64,000 bases of DNA from CAXMMR01 sp965198995 (GCA_965198995.1 CBDAQG010000002.1:1488001-1552000), one strand, 5' to 3'; positions 1-8,582 are shown, counted from the stretch's first letter. Program-made: numbers and translations. Notes: a model not told the origin generated them from the sequence alone.

Positions 1-1
1 T

Positions 2-457
2 GTGGCGATGCTGGGCGCCTTTCTGGGCGCCGGCGCTGATCCGGACCGACCGGACAGCCGTGGCTTTCCGCCGATCGTGCTGGCTGCCTATAACGACCGG
101 GCGGAGGCGGTGGAGCTGCTGCTGGCGCATGGCGCCGCGGTCGATGCGGCCGATGAGCGGGGCAGCACGGCGCTCGCCGGGGTGGCGTTCAAGGGCTATG
201 AAGCGGTCGCGCGGCTGCTGCTGGCGCGTGGGGCGGATGCCAATGCGCGTGACCTGGCGGGGCGGACGCCGCTGATGTTCGCGGCCATGTTCGGGCGGGA
301 CGGCATGGTCGAGCTGCTGCTGGGCCATGGCGCCGACGTCGCGGTGAGCGATGCCGAGGGGCGTGTGGCGGCTGACTTCGCCCGCCGGGACGGGCGGATG
401 GCGCTCGCCGCGCGGCTCGGGGCCGGGCAGGGCCCAGGGCAGCATCTACTTTCCTGA
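2..457 (+). CDS. Ankyrin-repeat protein, 5' end missing
   Basis: The visible 151 residues are almost entirely ankyrin repeats, with about four copies of the helix-turn-helix pattern (for example AVELLLAHGAAVDAADERG and MVELLLGHGADVAVSDAEG). Ankyrin repeats mediate protein-protein contacts; no enzymatic domain is seen, so the partner is unknown. A GTG lies at the second base of the window, but the repeat pattern is already running there and the reading frame is open to the edge, so the true start is probably upstream. The gene ends in a glycine/glutamine-rich tail and TGA. No signal peptide can be judged because the N-terminus is missing. Confidence 0.75.
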   Translation: MAMLGAFLGAGADPDRPDSRGFPPIVLAAYNDRAEAVELLLAHGAAVDAADERGSTALAGVAFKGYEAVARLLLARGADANARDLAGRTPLMFAAMFGRDGMVELLLGHGADVAVSDAEGRVAADFARRDGRMALAARLGAGQGPGQHLLS

Positions 458-554
458 AAAAAGCAAACAGGCGAAATAAAGCAAGATTTGACGGCGTGGA
501 TGCTGGCGGGTGGAGATGCGGCAGAAGTCAATGTTATCAATGACTTGGGGAAAG

Positions 555-570
555 CTTGCCCTTAGGCAAG
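555..570. terminator. Short hairpin between convergent genes
   Basis: CTTGCC and GGCAAG pair around a CTTA loop, between the end of the ankyrin gene and the end of the GST gene. There is no T-run on either side, so a terminator role is only a guess. The rest of the 458-669 gap shows nothing recognisable. Confidence 0.25.
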
Positions 571-669
571 ATTGCCGATTCTGCCGCCGCAGGGCGATGC
601 GCCGAGCACTGTGCTAGCATAGATCCGGCATCGTCCCACCCGCTCGCCCGCCGGCGTTGGCAGGGAGTC

Positions 670-1407
670 TCAGGCGTCGAGCTCGGGGTAGTGGCGGAAG
701 ACGTCCTCCTGGCTGAACGGGACGCGGCGTGGCGAGGCGAGGTAGGTGGCGACGTTGGGCAGGCCGCCGACGTGCCGGTGCAGCAGGCCGAGGCCGTTCC
801 AGGTGTGGTGGAACTCCGCCATTGCCTTGGGGAAGGCGTAGGTCAGCCCCTCGACCAGCTGGAACAGCGACAGGTCGGCATAGGTCAGCGTCTTGCCGAC
901 CAGATGCGACTGGCCGGCGGGATTGCGCGCCAGCACCGTCTCCAGCCAGTGGAAGTATTTCGGCAGCCGGGTTGCCAGGAAGCCGTCGGCGCGCGTCTTT
1001 GCGCTGGCGCGCTGCTCCTCGAAATACAGCCCGGCGCCCAGCGGATGGTGGGTGTCATGCGCCTCGGCGATGAAGTCGGTCAGCGTGAGCTGGATCTGGT
1101 GGCACCACAGCCGACCCGGCTCGTCATGCGGCGCGAGGTTCAGGCGCGGTCCGAGATGCAGCAGGATGGCGGCGACCTGGGCGATCGCCTGGTGGCGCTC
1201 GGTGAACATGGTGACGTGGTTGTCGACCAGCACCGGGGGTGCGAAGCCGGGGGTGGCGGTGGTGCCGTCCTCGAGCATGCGGACGACGGCGGTGATGCCC
1301 TCCTCGCGGGCGACGTCGCGGAACGGCGTCTGGGTGGCCTCAAAGGCGAGCCGAACGAACTCGCCGCGCCCCTGGATCGACGGCCAGTAATAGAGGTCGT
1401 AGGACAT
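670..1407 (-). CDS. Glutathione S-transferase family protein
   Basis: 245 residues with the two-domain GST layout. The N-terminal thioredoxin-like part opens with YDLYYWPSIQGRGEFVRLAF, which matches the GRGE type of glutathione-binding start in which an early Tyr contacts the thiol. The C-terminal helical part carries the GST folding signature region (LTYADLSLFQLVEGL). It probably conjugates or reduces electrophiles with glutathione in the cytoplasm; the substrate cannot be read from sequence. The ATG at 1407 is preceded by CGGAG at a good distance. A family B A/T hairpin lies directly upstream, separating it from the lysR gene on the same strand. Confidence 0.85.
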   Translation of the reverse strand: MSYDLYYWPSIQGRGEFVRLAFEATQTPFRDVAREEGITAVVRMLEDGTTATPGFAPPVLVDNHVTMFTERHQAIAQVAAILLHLGPRLNLAPHDEPGRLWCHQIQLTLTDFIAEAHDTHHPLGAGLYFEEQRASAKTRADGFLATRLPKYFHWLETVLARNPAGQSHLVGKTLTYADLSLFQLVEGLTYAFPKAMAEFHHTWNGLGLLHRHVGGLPNVATYLASPRRVPFSQEDVFRHYPELDA

Positions 1408-1444
1408 GCGGGCTCCGGAGATGATGATGACAGAGAAGCAAGCA

Positions 1445-1541
1445 GTTCTTTTTTGAAAAAAAGAACCAAAAAACTTTTATCCGTGAAGGCTCGCCTTCTT
1501 TCGAGCAAAAGTTTTTTGCTTCTTTTTTTCAAAAAAGAAGC
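1445..1541. repeat. Family B A/T-rich long inverted repeat, copy 1
   Basis: Two arms in inverted orientation, each itself a palindrome (left GTTCTTTTTTGAAAAAAAGAAC followed by CAAAAAACTTTT; right its near reverse complement), around a roughly 30-base centre. In RNA it could fold as one long hairpin or as two short ones, and each arm ends in T-rich sequence on one strand. It lies after the lysR stop and before gst (both minus strand), so it may terminate transcription. The A/T richness contrasts sharply with the genome around it. Confidence 0.85.
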
Positions 1542-1547
1542 CCTTCC

Positions 1548-2429
1548 CTACTTCTCCTGCAACCGCGCCAACAAGAAGTCCCTGAACACGCTGACCCGCT
1601 TGGAGTGCCGCAGCTCCTCCGGATAGACGAAGTAGCAGGCGACGCGGGGGCTGTCGTAGTCCGGCAGCAGGCGGACCAGGCCGTCCAGTTGCGGGCCCAT
1701 CCAGCTTGGCAGGGCGGCGATGCCGAGGCCGGCGCGGACCGCGTCGGCGAGGGCGGCGAGGTTGTTCACTTCGAGGATGGCCTGGCGCGGGCGGCCGGTC
1801 TTGCGGCCGGCTTCGGCCAGGAAGTTGATGTTCTCGACCGGCGAGTGGTAGTCGCCGAACAGCACCAGCCGATGGTCGTCGAGCTGCTCGGCGGTCTCCG
1901 GCGTGCCGTGCTTCACGATGTACTCGGGCGAGGCGCAGACCACCCACTCGATTTCCATCAGATGGCGCTGGATCAGGTCCGGCTGCTTGGGCGGGTGCAT
2001 GCGGATGGCGACGTCGGCCTGACGCATGGCGAGGTCGAGGTCGCTATCGTCGAGCAGCAGGCTGATCGAGACCTCGGGATACATGGTGAGGAAGGGCTGC
2101 AGGCGGGGCGCCAGCCAGGCGCTGCCGAAGCCCACCGTGGTGGTGACCTTGAGCTTGCCGGTCGGCTTCTCCTTGCTCTCGGTGAGCAGCGCCTCGGTCA
2201 TCGCGAGCTTGGCGAACACCTCGCGCACGGTGCGGTTGAGGCTCTCGCCCTGCTCGGTGAGGATGAGCCCCCGCGCGTGGCGGTGGAACAGCGGCACCTG
2301 CAGCGCCTCCTCCAGCGCCGAGATCTGGCGCGAGACGGCGGACTGGCTGAGGTTCAGCGTGTCGCCCGCATGGGTGAAGCTGCCGGCCTCGGCAACGGCG
2401 TGGAAGACCCGCAGCTTGTCCCAGTCCAT
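1548..2429 (-). CDS. LysR-family transcriptional regulator
   Basis: 293 residues. Residues 1-60 form the winged helix-turn-helix (KLRVFHAVAEAGSFTHAGDT, then LSQSAVSRQISALEEAL), and about 90-290 form the two-lobed periplasmic-binding-protein-like effector domain. LysR proteins normally bind a T-N11-A palindrome and respond to a small metabolite. It is encoded 58 bases downstream of trxB on the same strand, so it may be co-transcribed with it; whether it controls trxB or the downstream gst cannot be decided. Ends just before a family B hairpin. Confidence 0.93.
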   Translation of the reverse strand: MDWDKLRVFHAVAEAGSFTHAGDTLNLSQSAVSRQISALEEALQVPLFHRHARGLILTEQGESLNRTVREVFAKLAMTEALLTESKEKPTGKLKVTTTVGFGSAWLAPRLQPFLTMYPEVSISLLLDDSDLDLAMRQADVAIRMHPPKQPDLIQRHLMEIEWVVCASPEYIVKHGTPETAEQLDDHRLVLFGDYHSPVENINFLAEAGRKTGRPRQAILEVNNLAALADAVRAGLGIAALPSWMGPQLDGLVRLLPDYDSPRVACYFVYPEELRHSKRVSVFRDFLLARLQEK

Positions 2430-2487
2430 CGGTCAGTGCGTCCCCGTCTCGATCGTCAGGATCTGGGCTCGTTCGATCAGGACGAAC

Positions 2488-3456
2488 CTATTGCGCAGCG
2501 ATGGCCGACTCGGTCTCGCGCTCGGTCAGCCATCGTTCCGCTTCCAGGGCCGCCATGCAACCCGTTCCTGCGGCGGTCACCGCCTGGCGATAGGTCGTGT
2601 CCTGGACGTCGCCGGCGGCGAACACGCCGGGGATGTTGGTGCGGGTGCTGCCGGGGATGGTCCTGATGTAGCCCTCGGCGTCGCACTCGACCTGGTCGCG
2701 GAAGACGGCGGTGTTCGGGGTGTGGCCGATGGCGACGAACACGCCGTCCACCGCCAGCCGCTCGATGCGGCCGGAGGGCAGGTCGCGCAGGTCGACGCCG
2801 ACCACCACGGGCGGCGTGCCGGCGCCGATGATCTCCTCGACGGCGGCGTTCCAGACCACGCGCACCTTGGGGTGGGCGAACAGCCGCGCCTGCAGGATGC
2901 GCTCGGCGCGCAGGCTTGCGCGGCGGTGCACCAGGGTCACGCTGTCGGCGAGGTTGGTGAGGTAGAGCGCCTCCTCCACCGCGGTGTTGCCGCCGCCGAT
3001 GACGGCGACGCGCTTGCCGCGGTAGAAGAAGCCGTCGCAGGTGGCGCAGGCGGAGACGCCGAACCCCTGCAGCGCGCTCTCGGACGGCAGGCCGAGCCAG
3101 CGTGCGGCCGCCCCGGTGGCGACGACCACGCTGTCGGCAAGGTAGACGTCGCCGCTGTCGCCGACGCAGCGGAAGGGATGAGTGCGCAAATCGGCCTCGA
3201 TGACGATGTCGTGGATGATCTCGGTGCCGACATGGGCCGCCTGCTCGGCCATCTGTTCCATCAGCCACGGGCCCTGGATCGGGGCGGCGAAGCCGGGATA
3301 GTTCTCGACGTCCGTGGTGATGGTGAGCTGGCCGCCGGGCTGCAGGCCGGCGAGCAGGATGGGCGACAGGCTGGCGCGGGCCGCGTAGATGGCGGCGGTG
3401 TAGCCGGCGGGGCCGGCGCCGATCACCAGGACCGGCGTGCGACGTGTGGCGGACAT
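2488..3456 (-). CDS. trxB: Thioredoxin-disulfide reductase
   Basis: 322 residues from the ATG at 3456, the usual TrxB length. It transfers electrons from NADPH via FAD to thioredoxin in the cytoplasm. The FAD-binding glycine motif (VIGAGPAGYTAAIYAAR) is at about 11-27, the redox pair is C137-x-x-C140 in ACATCDG, the NADPH-binding motif VIGGGNTAVE follows at about 152, and the C-terminal FAD motif is GVFAAGDV. A longer frame from 3528 reads through a tandem-repeat region into arginine/proline-rich residues and is unlikely to be translated. Confidence 0.96.
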   Translation of the reverse strand: MSATRRTPVLVIGAGPAGYTAAIYAARASLSPILLAGLQPGGQLTITTDVENYPGFAAPIQGPWLMEQMAEQAAHVGTEIIHDIVIEADLRTHPFRCVGDSGDVYLADSVVVATGAAARWLGLPSESALQGFGVSACATCDGFFYRGKRVAVIGGGNTAVEEALYLTNLADSVTLVHRRASLRAERILQARLFAHPKVRVVWNAAVEEIIGAGTPPVVVGVDLRDLPSGRIERLAVDGVFVAIGHTPNTAVFRDQVECDAEGYIRTIPGSTRTNIPGVFAAGDVQDTTYRQAVTAAGTGCMAALEAERWLTERETESAIAAQ

Positions 3457-3466
3457 GACGGCTCCT

Positions 3467-3518
3467 CGGCAAGGCGGGTCGGCAAGGCGGGTCGGCAAGG
3501 CGGGTCGGCAGAGCGGGC
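3467..3518. repeat. 13-bp tandem repeat in the trxB leader
   Basis: Three perfect copies of CGGCAAGGCGGGT (3467-3505) and a fourth imperfect copy, starting ten bases upstream of the trxB start codon. The array covers where the ribosome site or leader of trxB would be and could vary in copy number by slippage. Confidence 0.85.
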
Positions 3519-3655
3519 TCGCGGGCAAGCGCCGCGTCGGTCACAGCATATCGGCACCTTGGGTGAGCGCCGCAAGCATGGCGGGCATCCTGGCCCTACC
3601 GCGTGGCCGGGAAGGACGATAGGCTCCGCTCAAAAGGACCGACCGAGGTGACAGG

Positions 3656-4261
3656 GTGAGCCGCGATGTCAGGCCGCACGCCCATGCTGGCGCATCAGGG
3701 GCTGGTCAATCAGGGGCTGGTCAATCAGGGGTTGGCCAACCAAGGGCTGCTGAGCCACAGGCTGGCGAGTTGGAGGCCGTGGAGGCCGCCACCCTGGACG
3801 ATGCGCGGGGACTCGACGGCATCGACCGGCGCATCCTGGCCGAGCTGCAGGGCGACGGGCGGATGACCAATGTCGAGCTCGCGCGCCGGGTCGGGATCTC
3901 GGCGCCGCCCTGCCTGCGCCGGGTGCGGCGACTGGAAGAGGCCGGCATCGTTCGCGGCTACCACGCCGACACCAACCCGCAGAAGCTGGGCTGGGAAATC
4001 ACCCTGTTCGCCATCGTCGGGCTGGAAAGCCAGAAGGAGACGGTGCTCACCGCGTTCGAGCGCCTAGTCGGCGGCTGGCCCGAAGTGCGCGAATGCCACA
4101 TGATCCGCGGCGGGGGAGACTTCCTGCTGCGCCTGGTGGCGCGCGACACGGCGCATGAGAACCAGCTGACCCAGCGCCTGACCGAGGCGGCGCACGTGGC
4201 GCGGGTGCAGACGCTGCAGACGATCCGGACCAGCCGGTGGGAAGCGGGGGTGCCGCTCTAA
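3656..4261 (+). CDS. Lrp/AsnC-family transcriptional regulator
   Basis: 201 residues. The DNA-binding helix-turn-helix is at about 53-100 (LDGIDRRILAELQGDGRMTN, then VELARRVGISAPPCLRRVRR) and the ligand-binding RAM domain at about 110-190. Lrp/AsnC proteins oligomerise and respond to amino acids. GTG 3656 follows a GAGGTGACAGG ribosome site. The roughly 50 residues before the helix-turn-helix are unusual for the family: a glycine/glutamine/alanine-rich low-complexity stretch encoded by a 15-bp tandem repeat. Its TAA stop lies just upstream of family A copy a. Confidence 0.92.
   Translation: MSRDVRPHAHAGASGAGQSGAGQSGVGQPRAAEPQAGELEAVEAATLDDARGLDGIDRRILAELQGDGRMTNVELARRVGISAPPCLRRVRRLEEAGIVRGYHADTNPQKLGWEITLFAIVGLESQKETVLTAFERLVGGWPEVRECHMIRGGGDFLLRLVARDTAHENQLTQRLTEAAHVARVQTLQTIRTSRWEAGVPL
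3696..3755. repeat. 15-bp in-frame tandem repeat in the Lrp-type gene
   Basis: Two perfect copies of CAGGGGCTGGTCAAT, a third with changes and a degenerate fourth. Being a multiple of three it keeps frame and gives repeated glycine/glutamine-rich pentapeptides in the N-terminal extension. Confidence 0.85.
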
Positions 4262-4264
4262 GGC

Positions 4265-4564
4265 AAGGAAGGCCAGGGGCTTTGCCCCTGGACTCCATTA
4301 AAGGCGGAGCCTTTAAAATCCATTCCTTTTCCATGACTCCAGGGCGAGATCGGTGCCGTGGGAGGCGGGATCGGATGGCTTCGCCAAGTAAGAAATAGCC
4401 CGGCTAGACTCCTAACGGATGCGGGTCTGGGGGCGCCGCCCCCAGCGTCGGGACCCATCGCACACGTGCGATGGGCGCCCGGTCCAGGGCGGAGTGAGCC
4501 AAAGGTTCCGACTGCGCAAAGCGCAGTTGGAAAGGCTCACGGAGGGGGAGCCCTGGCCTTCCTT
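4265..4564. repeat. Family A intergenic repeat, copy a (full length)
   Basis: A 300-bp unit with 14-bp terminal inverted repeats, AAGGAAGGCCAGGG at the left and its exact complement at the right end. Inside are hairpin modules: CCAGGGGCTTTGCCCCTGG, an AAAGGC...GCCTTT stem, CTGGGGGCGCCGCCCCCAG, CCCATCGCAC/GTGCGATGGG at 4454-4475, and a terminal CCAGGGC...GCCCTGG. It fills the whole gap between the convergent Lrp-type and DUF2189 genes and probably stops transcription from both sides. No protein is encoded. Confidence 0.9.
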
Positions 4565-4576
4565 TAGCTTGTCTCC

Positions 4577-5365
4577 CTAAACGACGACCTTGCGATACAG
4601 GTGCCAGGTCGCGTGACCCAGCACCGGCATGACGACGGCCAGGCCGACGAACAGCGGCAGCGAGCCGAGGATCAGGCCGCCGGCGACGATCAGGCCCCAG
4701 ACGGCCATCGTTCCGGGGTTAGCGGCGACGGCGCGCAGCGAGGTGCGCATGGCGGTGAAGGGTGAGACCGCCCGATCGATCAGCATCGGCACGGCGACGA
4801 CGGTCAGGCTGAGCACGGCGGCGGCGAACAGCGCGCCGACGGCGTTGCCGACGACGATGAGCGTCCAGCCTTGCGGCATGTCGAGCAGTCGCTCGGCGAA
4901 GACGCCGGGGCTGGGGGTGGGCAGCACCGTGCCGGCGCCGAGGGTGGCGGCGTAGATCGCCTTGGCGACGGCGATCCAGGCGACGAACATGGCCAGCAGC
5001 ATGATGCCGAGCAGGCAGACGGCGAAGAAGGACGGCGCCCGGGCGACCTGGAACGCGTCGACCCAGGAGACCGTGTGGCCGGCCTCGCGGCGGCGGCTGA
5101 GCTCGTAGAGGCCGATCGCCAGCACGGGCCCGAGCAGAGCGAGGCCGGCGACCATCGGGTAGAGCAGCGGCAGCAGGTGGCCGCCCATGGCGGCGCGGGC
5201 GGCGACGAGGCCGACGACGGGGTAGAGCAGGCAAAGGAAGACAAGCTGGGTCGGTATGGCGAGGAAGTCGTCGACGCCATGCGCGAGCACGTCGCGCAGG
5301 TCGGCGAGGTCGATGTGGCGGATGGCGGGGATGGCCTTTTCGGCGGGAAGGACTGCGATCGTCAT
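4577..5365 (-). CDS. DUF2189 integral membrane protein
   Basis: 262 residues from the ATG at 5365. After a roughly 25-residue polar start there are about six hydrophobic segments, in the arrangement of DUF2189 proteins (about 260 residues, function unknown, common in alphaproteobacteria). It is an inner-membrane protein; no catalytic motif is visible. A longer frame from 5455 adds a basic, serine-rich stretch with no membrane or signal character and is rejected as start. It lies downstream of exbD on the same strand, separated by a strong hairpin, so it probably has its own transcript. Confidence 0.8.
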   Translation of the reverse strand: MTIAVLPAEKAIPAIRHIDLADLRDVLAHGVDDFLAIPTQLVFLCLLYPVVGLVAARAAMGGHLLPLLYPMVAGLALLGPVLAIGLYELSRRREAGHTVSWVDAFQVARAPSFFAVCLLGIMLLAMFVAWIAVAKAIYAATLGAGTVLPTPSPGVFAERLLDMPQGWTLIVVGNAVGALFAAAVLSLTVVAVPMLIDRAVSPFTAMRTSLRAVAANPGTMAVWGLIVAGGLILGSLPLFVGLAVVMPVLGHATWHLYRKVVV

Positions 5366-5456
5366 GGCGCTGCTCCGGGCTAGGCCGCTTTGGGGCGGCT
5401 CTACGGGCGCGATCCGGGACGTGCTGCTAGGAGACCGCAGTCGCCTGCCGATCAAG

Positions 5457-5489
5457 CCTCGTTGCGACGAATGCTACGCCGCAACGAGG
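5457..5489 (-). terminator. Hairpin after exbD
   Basis: A perfect 10-bp stem, CCTCGTTGCG with CGCAACGAGG, and a 13-base loop, 20 bases beyond the exbD stop. No T-run follows on the minus strand, so it may be a Rho-assisted terminator or an RNA-end stabiliser for the uptake operon. Confidence 0.5.
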
Positions 5490-5508
5490 GTGACGAGAAG
5501 CTTAAAAG

Positions 5509-5913
5509 CTAGTCCTGCTTGGTGGCCAGGCCGACATCGGTGATGCCGGTGCTGCGCACCGCATCCATCACGTCCATCACCTGCTGGAAGTTGATGGTCT
5601 TATCGGCGGCGATCACCACGTTGGTGTTCGCGTCCTTCTTTACGCCCTGCAGGTAGCTCCGCAGGCTGTCCAGCGTGTAGACCGCGTCCTGGATATGAAC
5701 CTGGTCCTGCGCGTCGATGGCGATGACCACCTGGGTGCTGGGCATCTGCTGGGCGGTGCTGGCGCCCGGCAGCTGCATCTGCACCCCGGCATCGGGGATC
5801 ATCCGCAGCGCGATCATGACGAAGAACACCAGGAGGAACATCATGATGTCGATCATCGGCACGATCTCGAGGCGCGCGTGCGGCTCCTCGAGCAGGGAAT
5901 GCTTGCGGGCCAT
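5509..5913 (-). CDS. exbD: ExbD/TolR-type biopolymer transport protein
   Basis: 134 residues: a short cytoplasmic start, one membrane helix at about 20-38 containing Asp22 (VPMIDIMMFLLVFF), the proton-carrying residue of the family, then a periplasmic domain. With ExbB it forms the proton-driven motor that energises TonB for outer-membrane receptors. It follows exbB by three bases, and the pair closes a locus that begins with a TonB-dependent receptor, which favours ExbD over the Tol-Pal homologue TolR. No tonB gene is seen in the window. Confidence 0.88.
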   Translation of the reverse strand: MARKHSLLEEPHARLEIVPMIDIMMFLLVFFVMIALRMIPDAGVQMQLPGASTAQQMPSTQVVIAIDAQDQVHIQDAVYTLDSLRSYLQGVKKDANTNVVIAADKTINFQQVMDVMDAVRSTGITDVGLATKQD

Positions 5914-5916
5914 GGA

Positions 5917-6612
5917 TCAGGCGCCCGCGGTGGCGTAGCTGCGGGTGATGGTCGCGGTGCGGGTCTCCATCGGCTCGCGGACGACGCCGTTGCCGTGGAT
6001 GCGGTTGACCAGGCCGAGCTTGATCAGCTCCATCTGGTGGACGATCTGGCGGGTCTTGGTGTTCAGGAAGTTCATGAAGAACACGGCGATGATGGCGATC
6101 ATCAGGCCGGCGCCGGTGGAGACCAGGGCGTCGGCGATGCCGCCGGTGACCTCGGCGGGGCCGCCATGCGAGGACAGCACGTTGAAGGCCTGGATCATGC
6201 CGACGATGGTGCCGAACAGGCCCAGCAGCGGCGCGATGGTGACCGCGGTGTCGAGGATCCACATCATGCGCGTGATGCGCGGCATGCTGTCCATGATCTC
6301 CTCCTCGAGATGGCCGTCCATCTGCTCGGCGCTGTCGCCGCGCGAGGCCAGCGCGGTCTCGATCAGGTGGCCCTGCAGCGTGTTCGCCTGGGCGTTGGCG
6401 ACGACGCGCAGGCCGTCGACGTCACCGTAGCCGACGCTGCGGAGCTTGGCCTGCACCACCTTGCCGGTGCGCAGGGTGCGGCTGAGCAGCCACCAGCGCT
6501 CGAGCGAGACGGCGATGGTGAGGATCAGGATGATCGGCATGACGGCAAGCAGACCGCCGGACAGAATGATGTAATGCAGTATGACGTCGACCAAGTTGGT
6601 CTCTCCTATCAT
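5917..6612 (-). CDS. exbB: ExbB/TolQ-type proton channel protein
   Basis: 231 residues with three predicted membrane helices: one near the N-terminus and a hydrophobic pair in the C-terminal half with the family pattern (TVAPLLGLFGTIVG-type, seen here as TIAPLLGLFGTIVGMIQAF). It forms the pentameric channel around ExbD. It starts 86 bases after the ATPase gene of the peptide-type ABC importer on the same strand, so the motor may be co-expressed with the receptor and importer upstream. Confidence 0.9.
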   Translation of the reverse strand: MIGETNLVDVILHYIILSGGLLAVMPIILILTIAVSLERWWLLSRTLRTGKVVQAKLRSVGYGDVDGLRVVANAQANTLQGHLIETALASRGDSAEQMDGHLEEEIMDSMPRITRMMWILDTAVTIAPLLGLFGTIVGMIQAFNVLSSHGGPAEVTGGIADALVSTGAGLMIAIIAVFFMNFLNTKTRQIVHQMELIKLGLVNRIHGNGVVREPMETRTATITRSYATAGA

Positions 6613-6698
6613 GCGAAGTCGCGATCAGTCGGCGGTCTCGGTCGCGACGCGCGGCGTAGCCACGTAGCGAATCCCGGGCACCGTATACGACAAAGCGG

Positions 6699-8582
6699 TT
6701 ACGGGCCTAGTGTCGTGCCTTGCAATTTCGGGGCCGCCGCCACCAGCGCGGCTGTGTAGGGCTCGCCTGGGCTGCGCACAAGAGCGGCCGCGTCAGCCAA
6801 TTCAACGACCTTGCCGCCGCGCAGCACCAGGATGCGGTGGGCGAGGAAGCTGACGGTCGCAAGATCGTGACTGATGAAAATGTAAGCGATGCCGCGCTCG
6901 ATGGACAGGTCTTTCAACAGGTTCAGCATGGCTGCCTGGGTGGAGACGTCGAGGCTGGAGGTGGGCTCGTCCAGCACGATGATCTCGGGCTCGGCGGCGA
7001 GCGCGCGGGCGATGGCGACGCGCTGGGCCTGGCCGCCGGAGATCGCCGAGGGCAGGCGGTCGGCGAGCGTCGGGCTGAGGCCGACGCGGGTGAGCAGGCG
7101 GCTGGCCTCGGCGCGGGCGTCGGCGGGGGAGACGCCGCGCACGCGGAGCGGCTCGCCGAGGCTGCGGCCGATGCTCAGCCGCGGGTTCAGGCTCTCCCGC
7201 GGGTCCTGGAAGACGACCTGGATGCGGCGTCGCTGGGCCGGGCGGGCGGCGCGCGACAACTCGTCGAAGGGCTTGCCGGCGAGGCTGATGCGGCCCTCGT
7301 AGGGCAGCATCTGCAGGATGGCGCGGCCCAGGGTGGACTTGCCGGAGCCGCTCTCGCCGACGATGCCGAGGCATTCGCCGGGCGCGAGCTTGAGCGAAAC
7401 GTCGGCGAGCGAGAGCGGTGCGGACCGGCCGCTGCCGTAGCGCACGCCGACCCCGTCCAGCGTCAGCGCCGGGGCGCGCAGCGCGGCGCGGGGGGCGTTC
7501 GGGGTTTCGATGATCGGGCCGAGCTCGCCGGGGCGGGTTGGGCCGGGATAGAGGCAGGCGGCGGCGGTGGCGCCGGCCGGGCCGTCGATGTCGAGCAGCG
7601 GCGGGTAGGCGGTATCGCACGGGCTGGCGTGGCGCGGGCAGCGCGGGGCGAAGCGGCAGCCGGGCGGGCGGGTCTCCGGCTCGGGCAGGGTGCCGGGGAT
7701 GGTGCGCAGCCTGGTCTGGCCGAGCCGCGGCACCGAGCCGAGCAGCGCCTGGCTGTAGGGATGCGCGTTGCCGGCGAAGAAGGCGGCTGCCGGGGCGCGC
7801 TCCACCGTGCGGCCGGCGTAGAGCACGTGCACGAGGTCGGCGTGCTCCTCGACGATCGAGAGGTCGTGGGTGACGAACAGCACCCCCATGTCGCGCGAGC
7901 GGCGGAGCGAGGCGATCAGCGCCATGATCTGGCGGGCGACGAGCGGGTCGAGCCCCGTGGTCGGCTCGTCGGCGATCAGCAGGCGGGGGCCGCAGGCGAG
8001 CGCGATGGCGATGGTGGCGCGCTGGCGCATGCCGCCGGAGAATTGGTGCGGGTAGTCGTCGAGGCGGGCGGCGGCGTTGGCGATGCCGACCTCGTCGAGC
8101 AGGCGGACGACGCTGGCGCGCAGCGAGCGGGCGTCCTGGCCGGCGGATTGCGGGTGGGCGCGCAGGCTCTCGGCGATCTGCTTGCCGATGCGGTGGGAGG
8201 GGTTGAGCGCCGCCAGCGGGTTTTGGAACACCATGCCGACGTCGCGGCCGCGCACGCCGCGCATCTGCGCCTCGGTGAGGCTCAGGAGGTCCTGCTCGCC
8301 GGTGGCGCGGGCGAGCGAGGCGCGCCCGGTGGTGACCGCGCCGGCGGGCAGCAGGCGCATCACCGACAGGGCGGCGAGCGTCTTGCCCGAGCCGCTCTCG
8401 CCGACCAGCGCCAGCATGCGGCCGGCGGGGATGGCGAGGTCGAGGTCGTCCAGCACTGAGGTGAGGCGGCCGCCGCGCATCAGGCTGACGCCGAGGCGCT
8501 CGAGCCGGAGCACGGGGGGTGCGAGACGGGCGGGTGCGGGGGCGGCCTGCAGGGCGGCGCTCATCGAGATGTCGGGGGGCAT
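6699..8582 (-). CDS. Peptide-type ABC importer, double ATP-binding protein
   Basis: 627 residues made of two fused ATPase domains, like YejF or DppD-DppF fusions. Domain 1: Walker A GESGSGKT at 61-68, signature FSGGMRQR, Walker B LLIADEPTTGLD, then the oligopeptide-transporter cysteine tail (GCRFAPRCPRHASPC). Domain 2: Walker A GESGSGKST, signature ISGGQAQR, Walker B IIVLDEPTSSLD. Both sites look intact. It powers uptake through the two permeases upstream; the permease gene ends 16 bases before this start. An alternative ATG lies six codons further in. Confidence 0.93.
   Translation of the reverse strand: MPPDISMSAALQAAPAPARLAPPVLRLERLGVSLMRGGRLTSVLDDLDLAIPAGRMLALVGESGSGKTLAALSVMRLLPAGAVTTGRASLARATGEQDLLSLTEAQMRGVRGRDVGMVFQNPLAALNPSHRIGKQIAESLRAHPQSAGQDARSLRASVVRLLDEVGIANAAARLDDYPHQFSGGMRQRATIAIALACGPRLLIADEPTTGLDPLVARQIMALIASLRRSRDMGVLFVTHDLSIVEEHADLVHVLYAGRTVERAPAAAFFAGNAHPYSQALLGSVPRLGQTRLRTIPGTLPEPETRPPGCRFAPRCPRHASPCDTAYPPLLDIDGPAGATAAACLYPGPTRPGELGPIIETPNAPRAALRAPALTLDGVGVRYGSGRSAPLSLADVSLKLAPGECLGIVGESGSGKSTLGRAILQMLPYEGRISLAGKPFDELSRAARPAQRRRIQVVFQDPRESLNPRLSIGRSLGEPLRVRGVSPADARAEASRLLTRVGLSPTLADRLPSAISGGQAQRVAIARALAAEPEIIVLDEPTSSLDVSTQAAMLNLLKDLSIERGIAYIFISHDLATVSFLAHRILVLRGGKVVELADAAALVRSPGEPYTAALVAAAPKLQGTTLGP

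Noticed and set aside
1445..1541. Insertion sequence interpretation of family B elements
   Set aside because: About 100 bp, no coding capacity, no target duplication seen; best treated as structural repeats or terminators until more copies are compared.
3536..3655. Search for a tRNA or small RNA in the trxB/lrp gap and other gaps
   Set aside because: No cloverleaf with a TTCGAATC-like T-arm was recognised in any intergenic region by eye.
3467..3755. Possible CRISPR array
   Set aside because: The short 13- and 15-bp units are directly adjacent without spacers and no cas genes are nearby.
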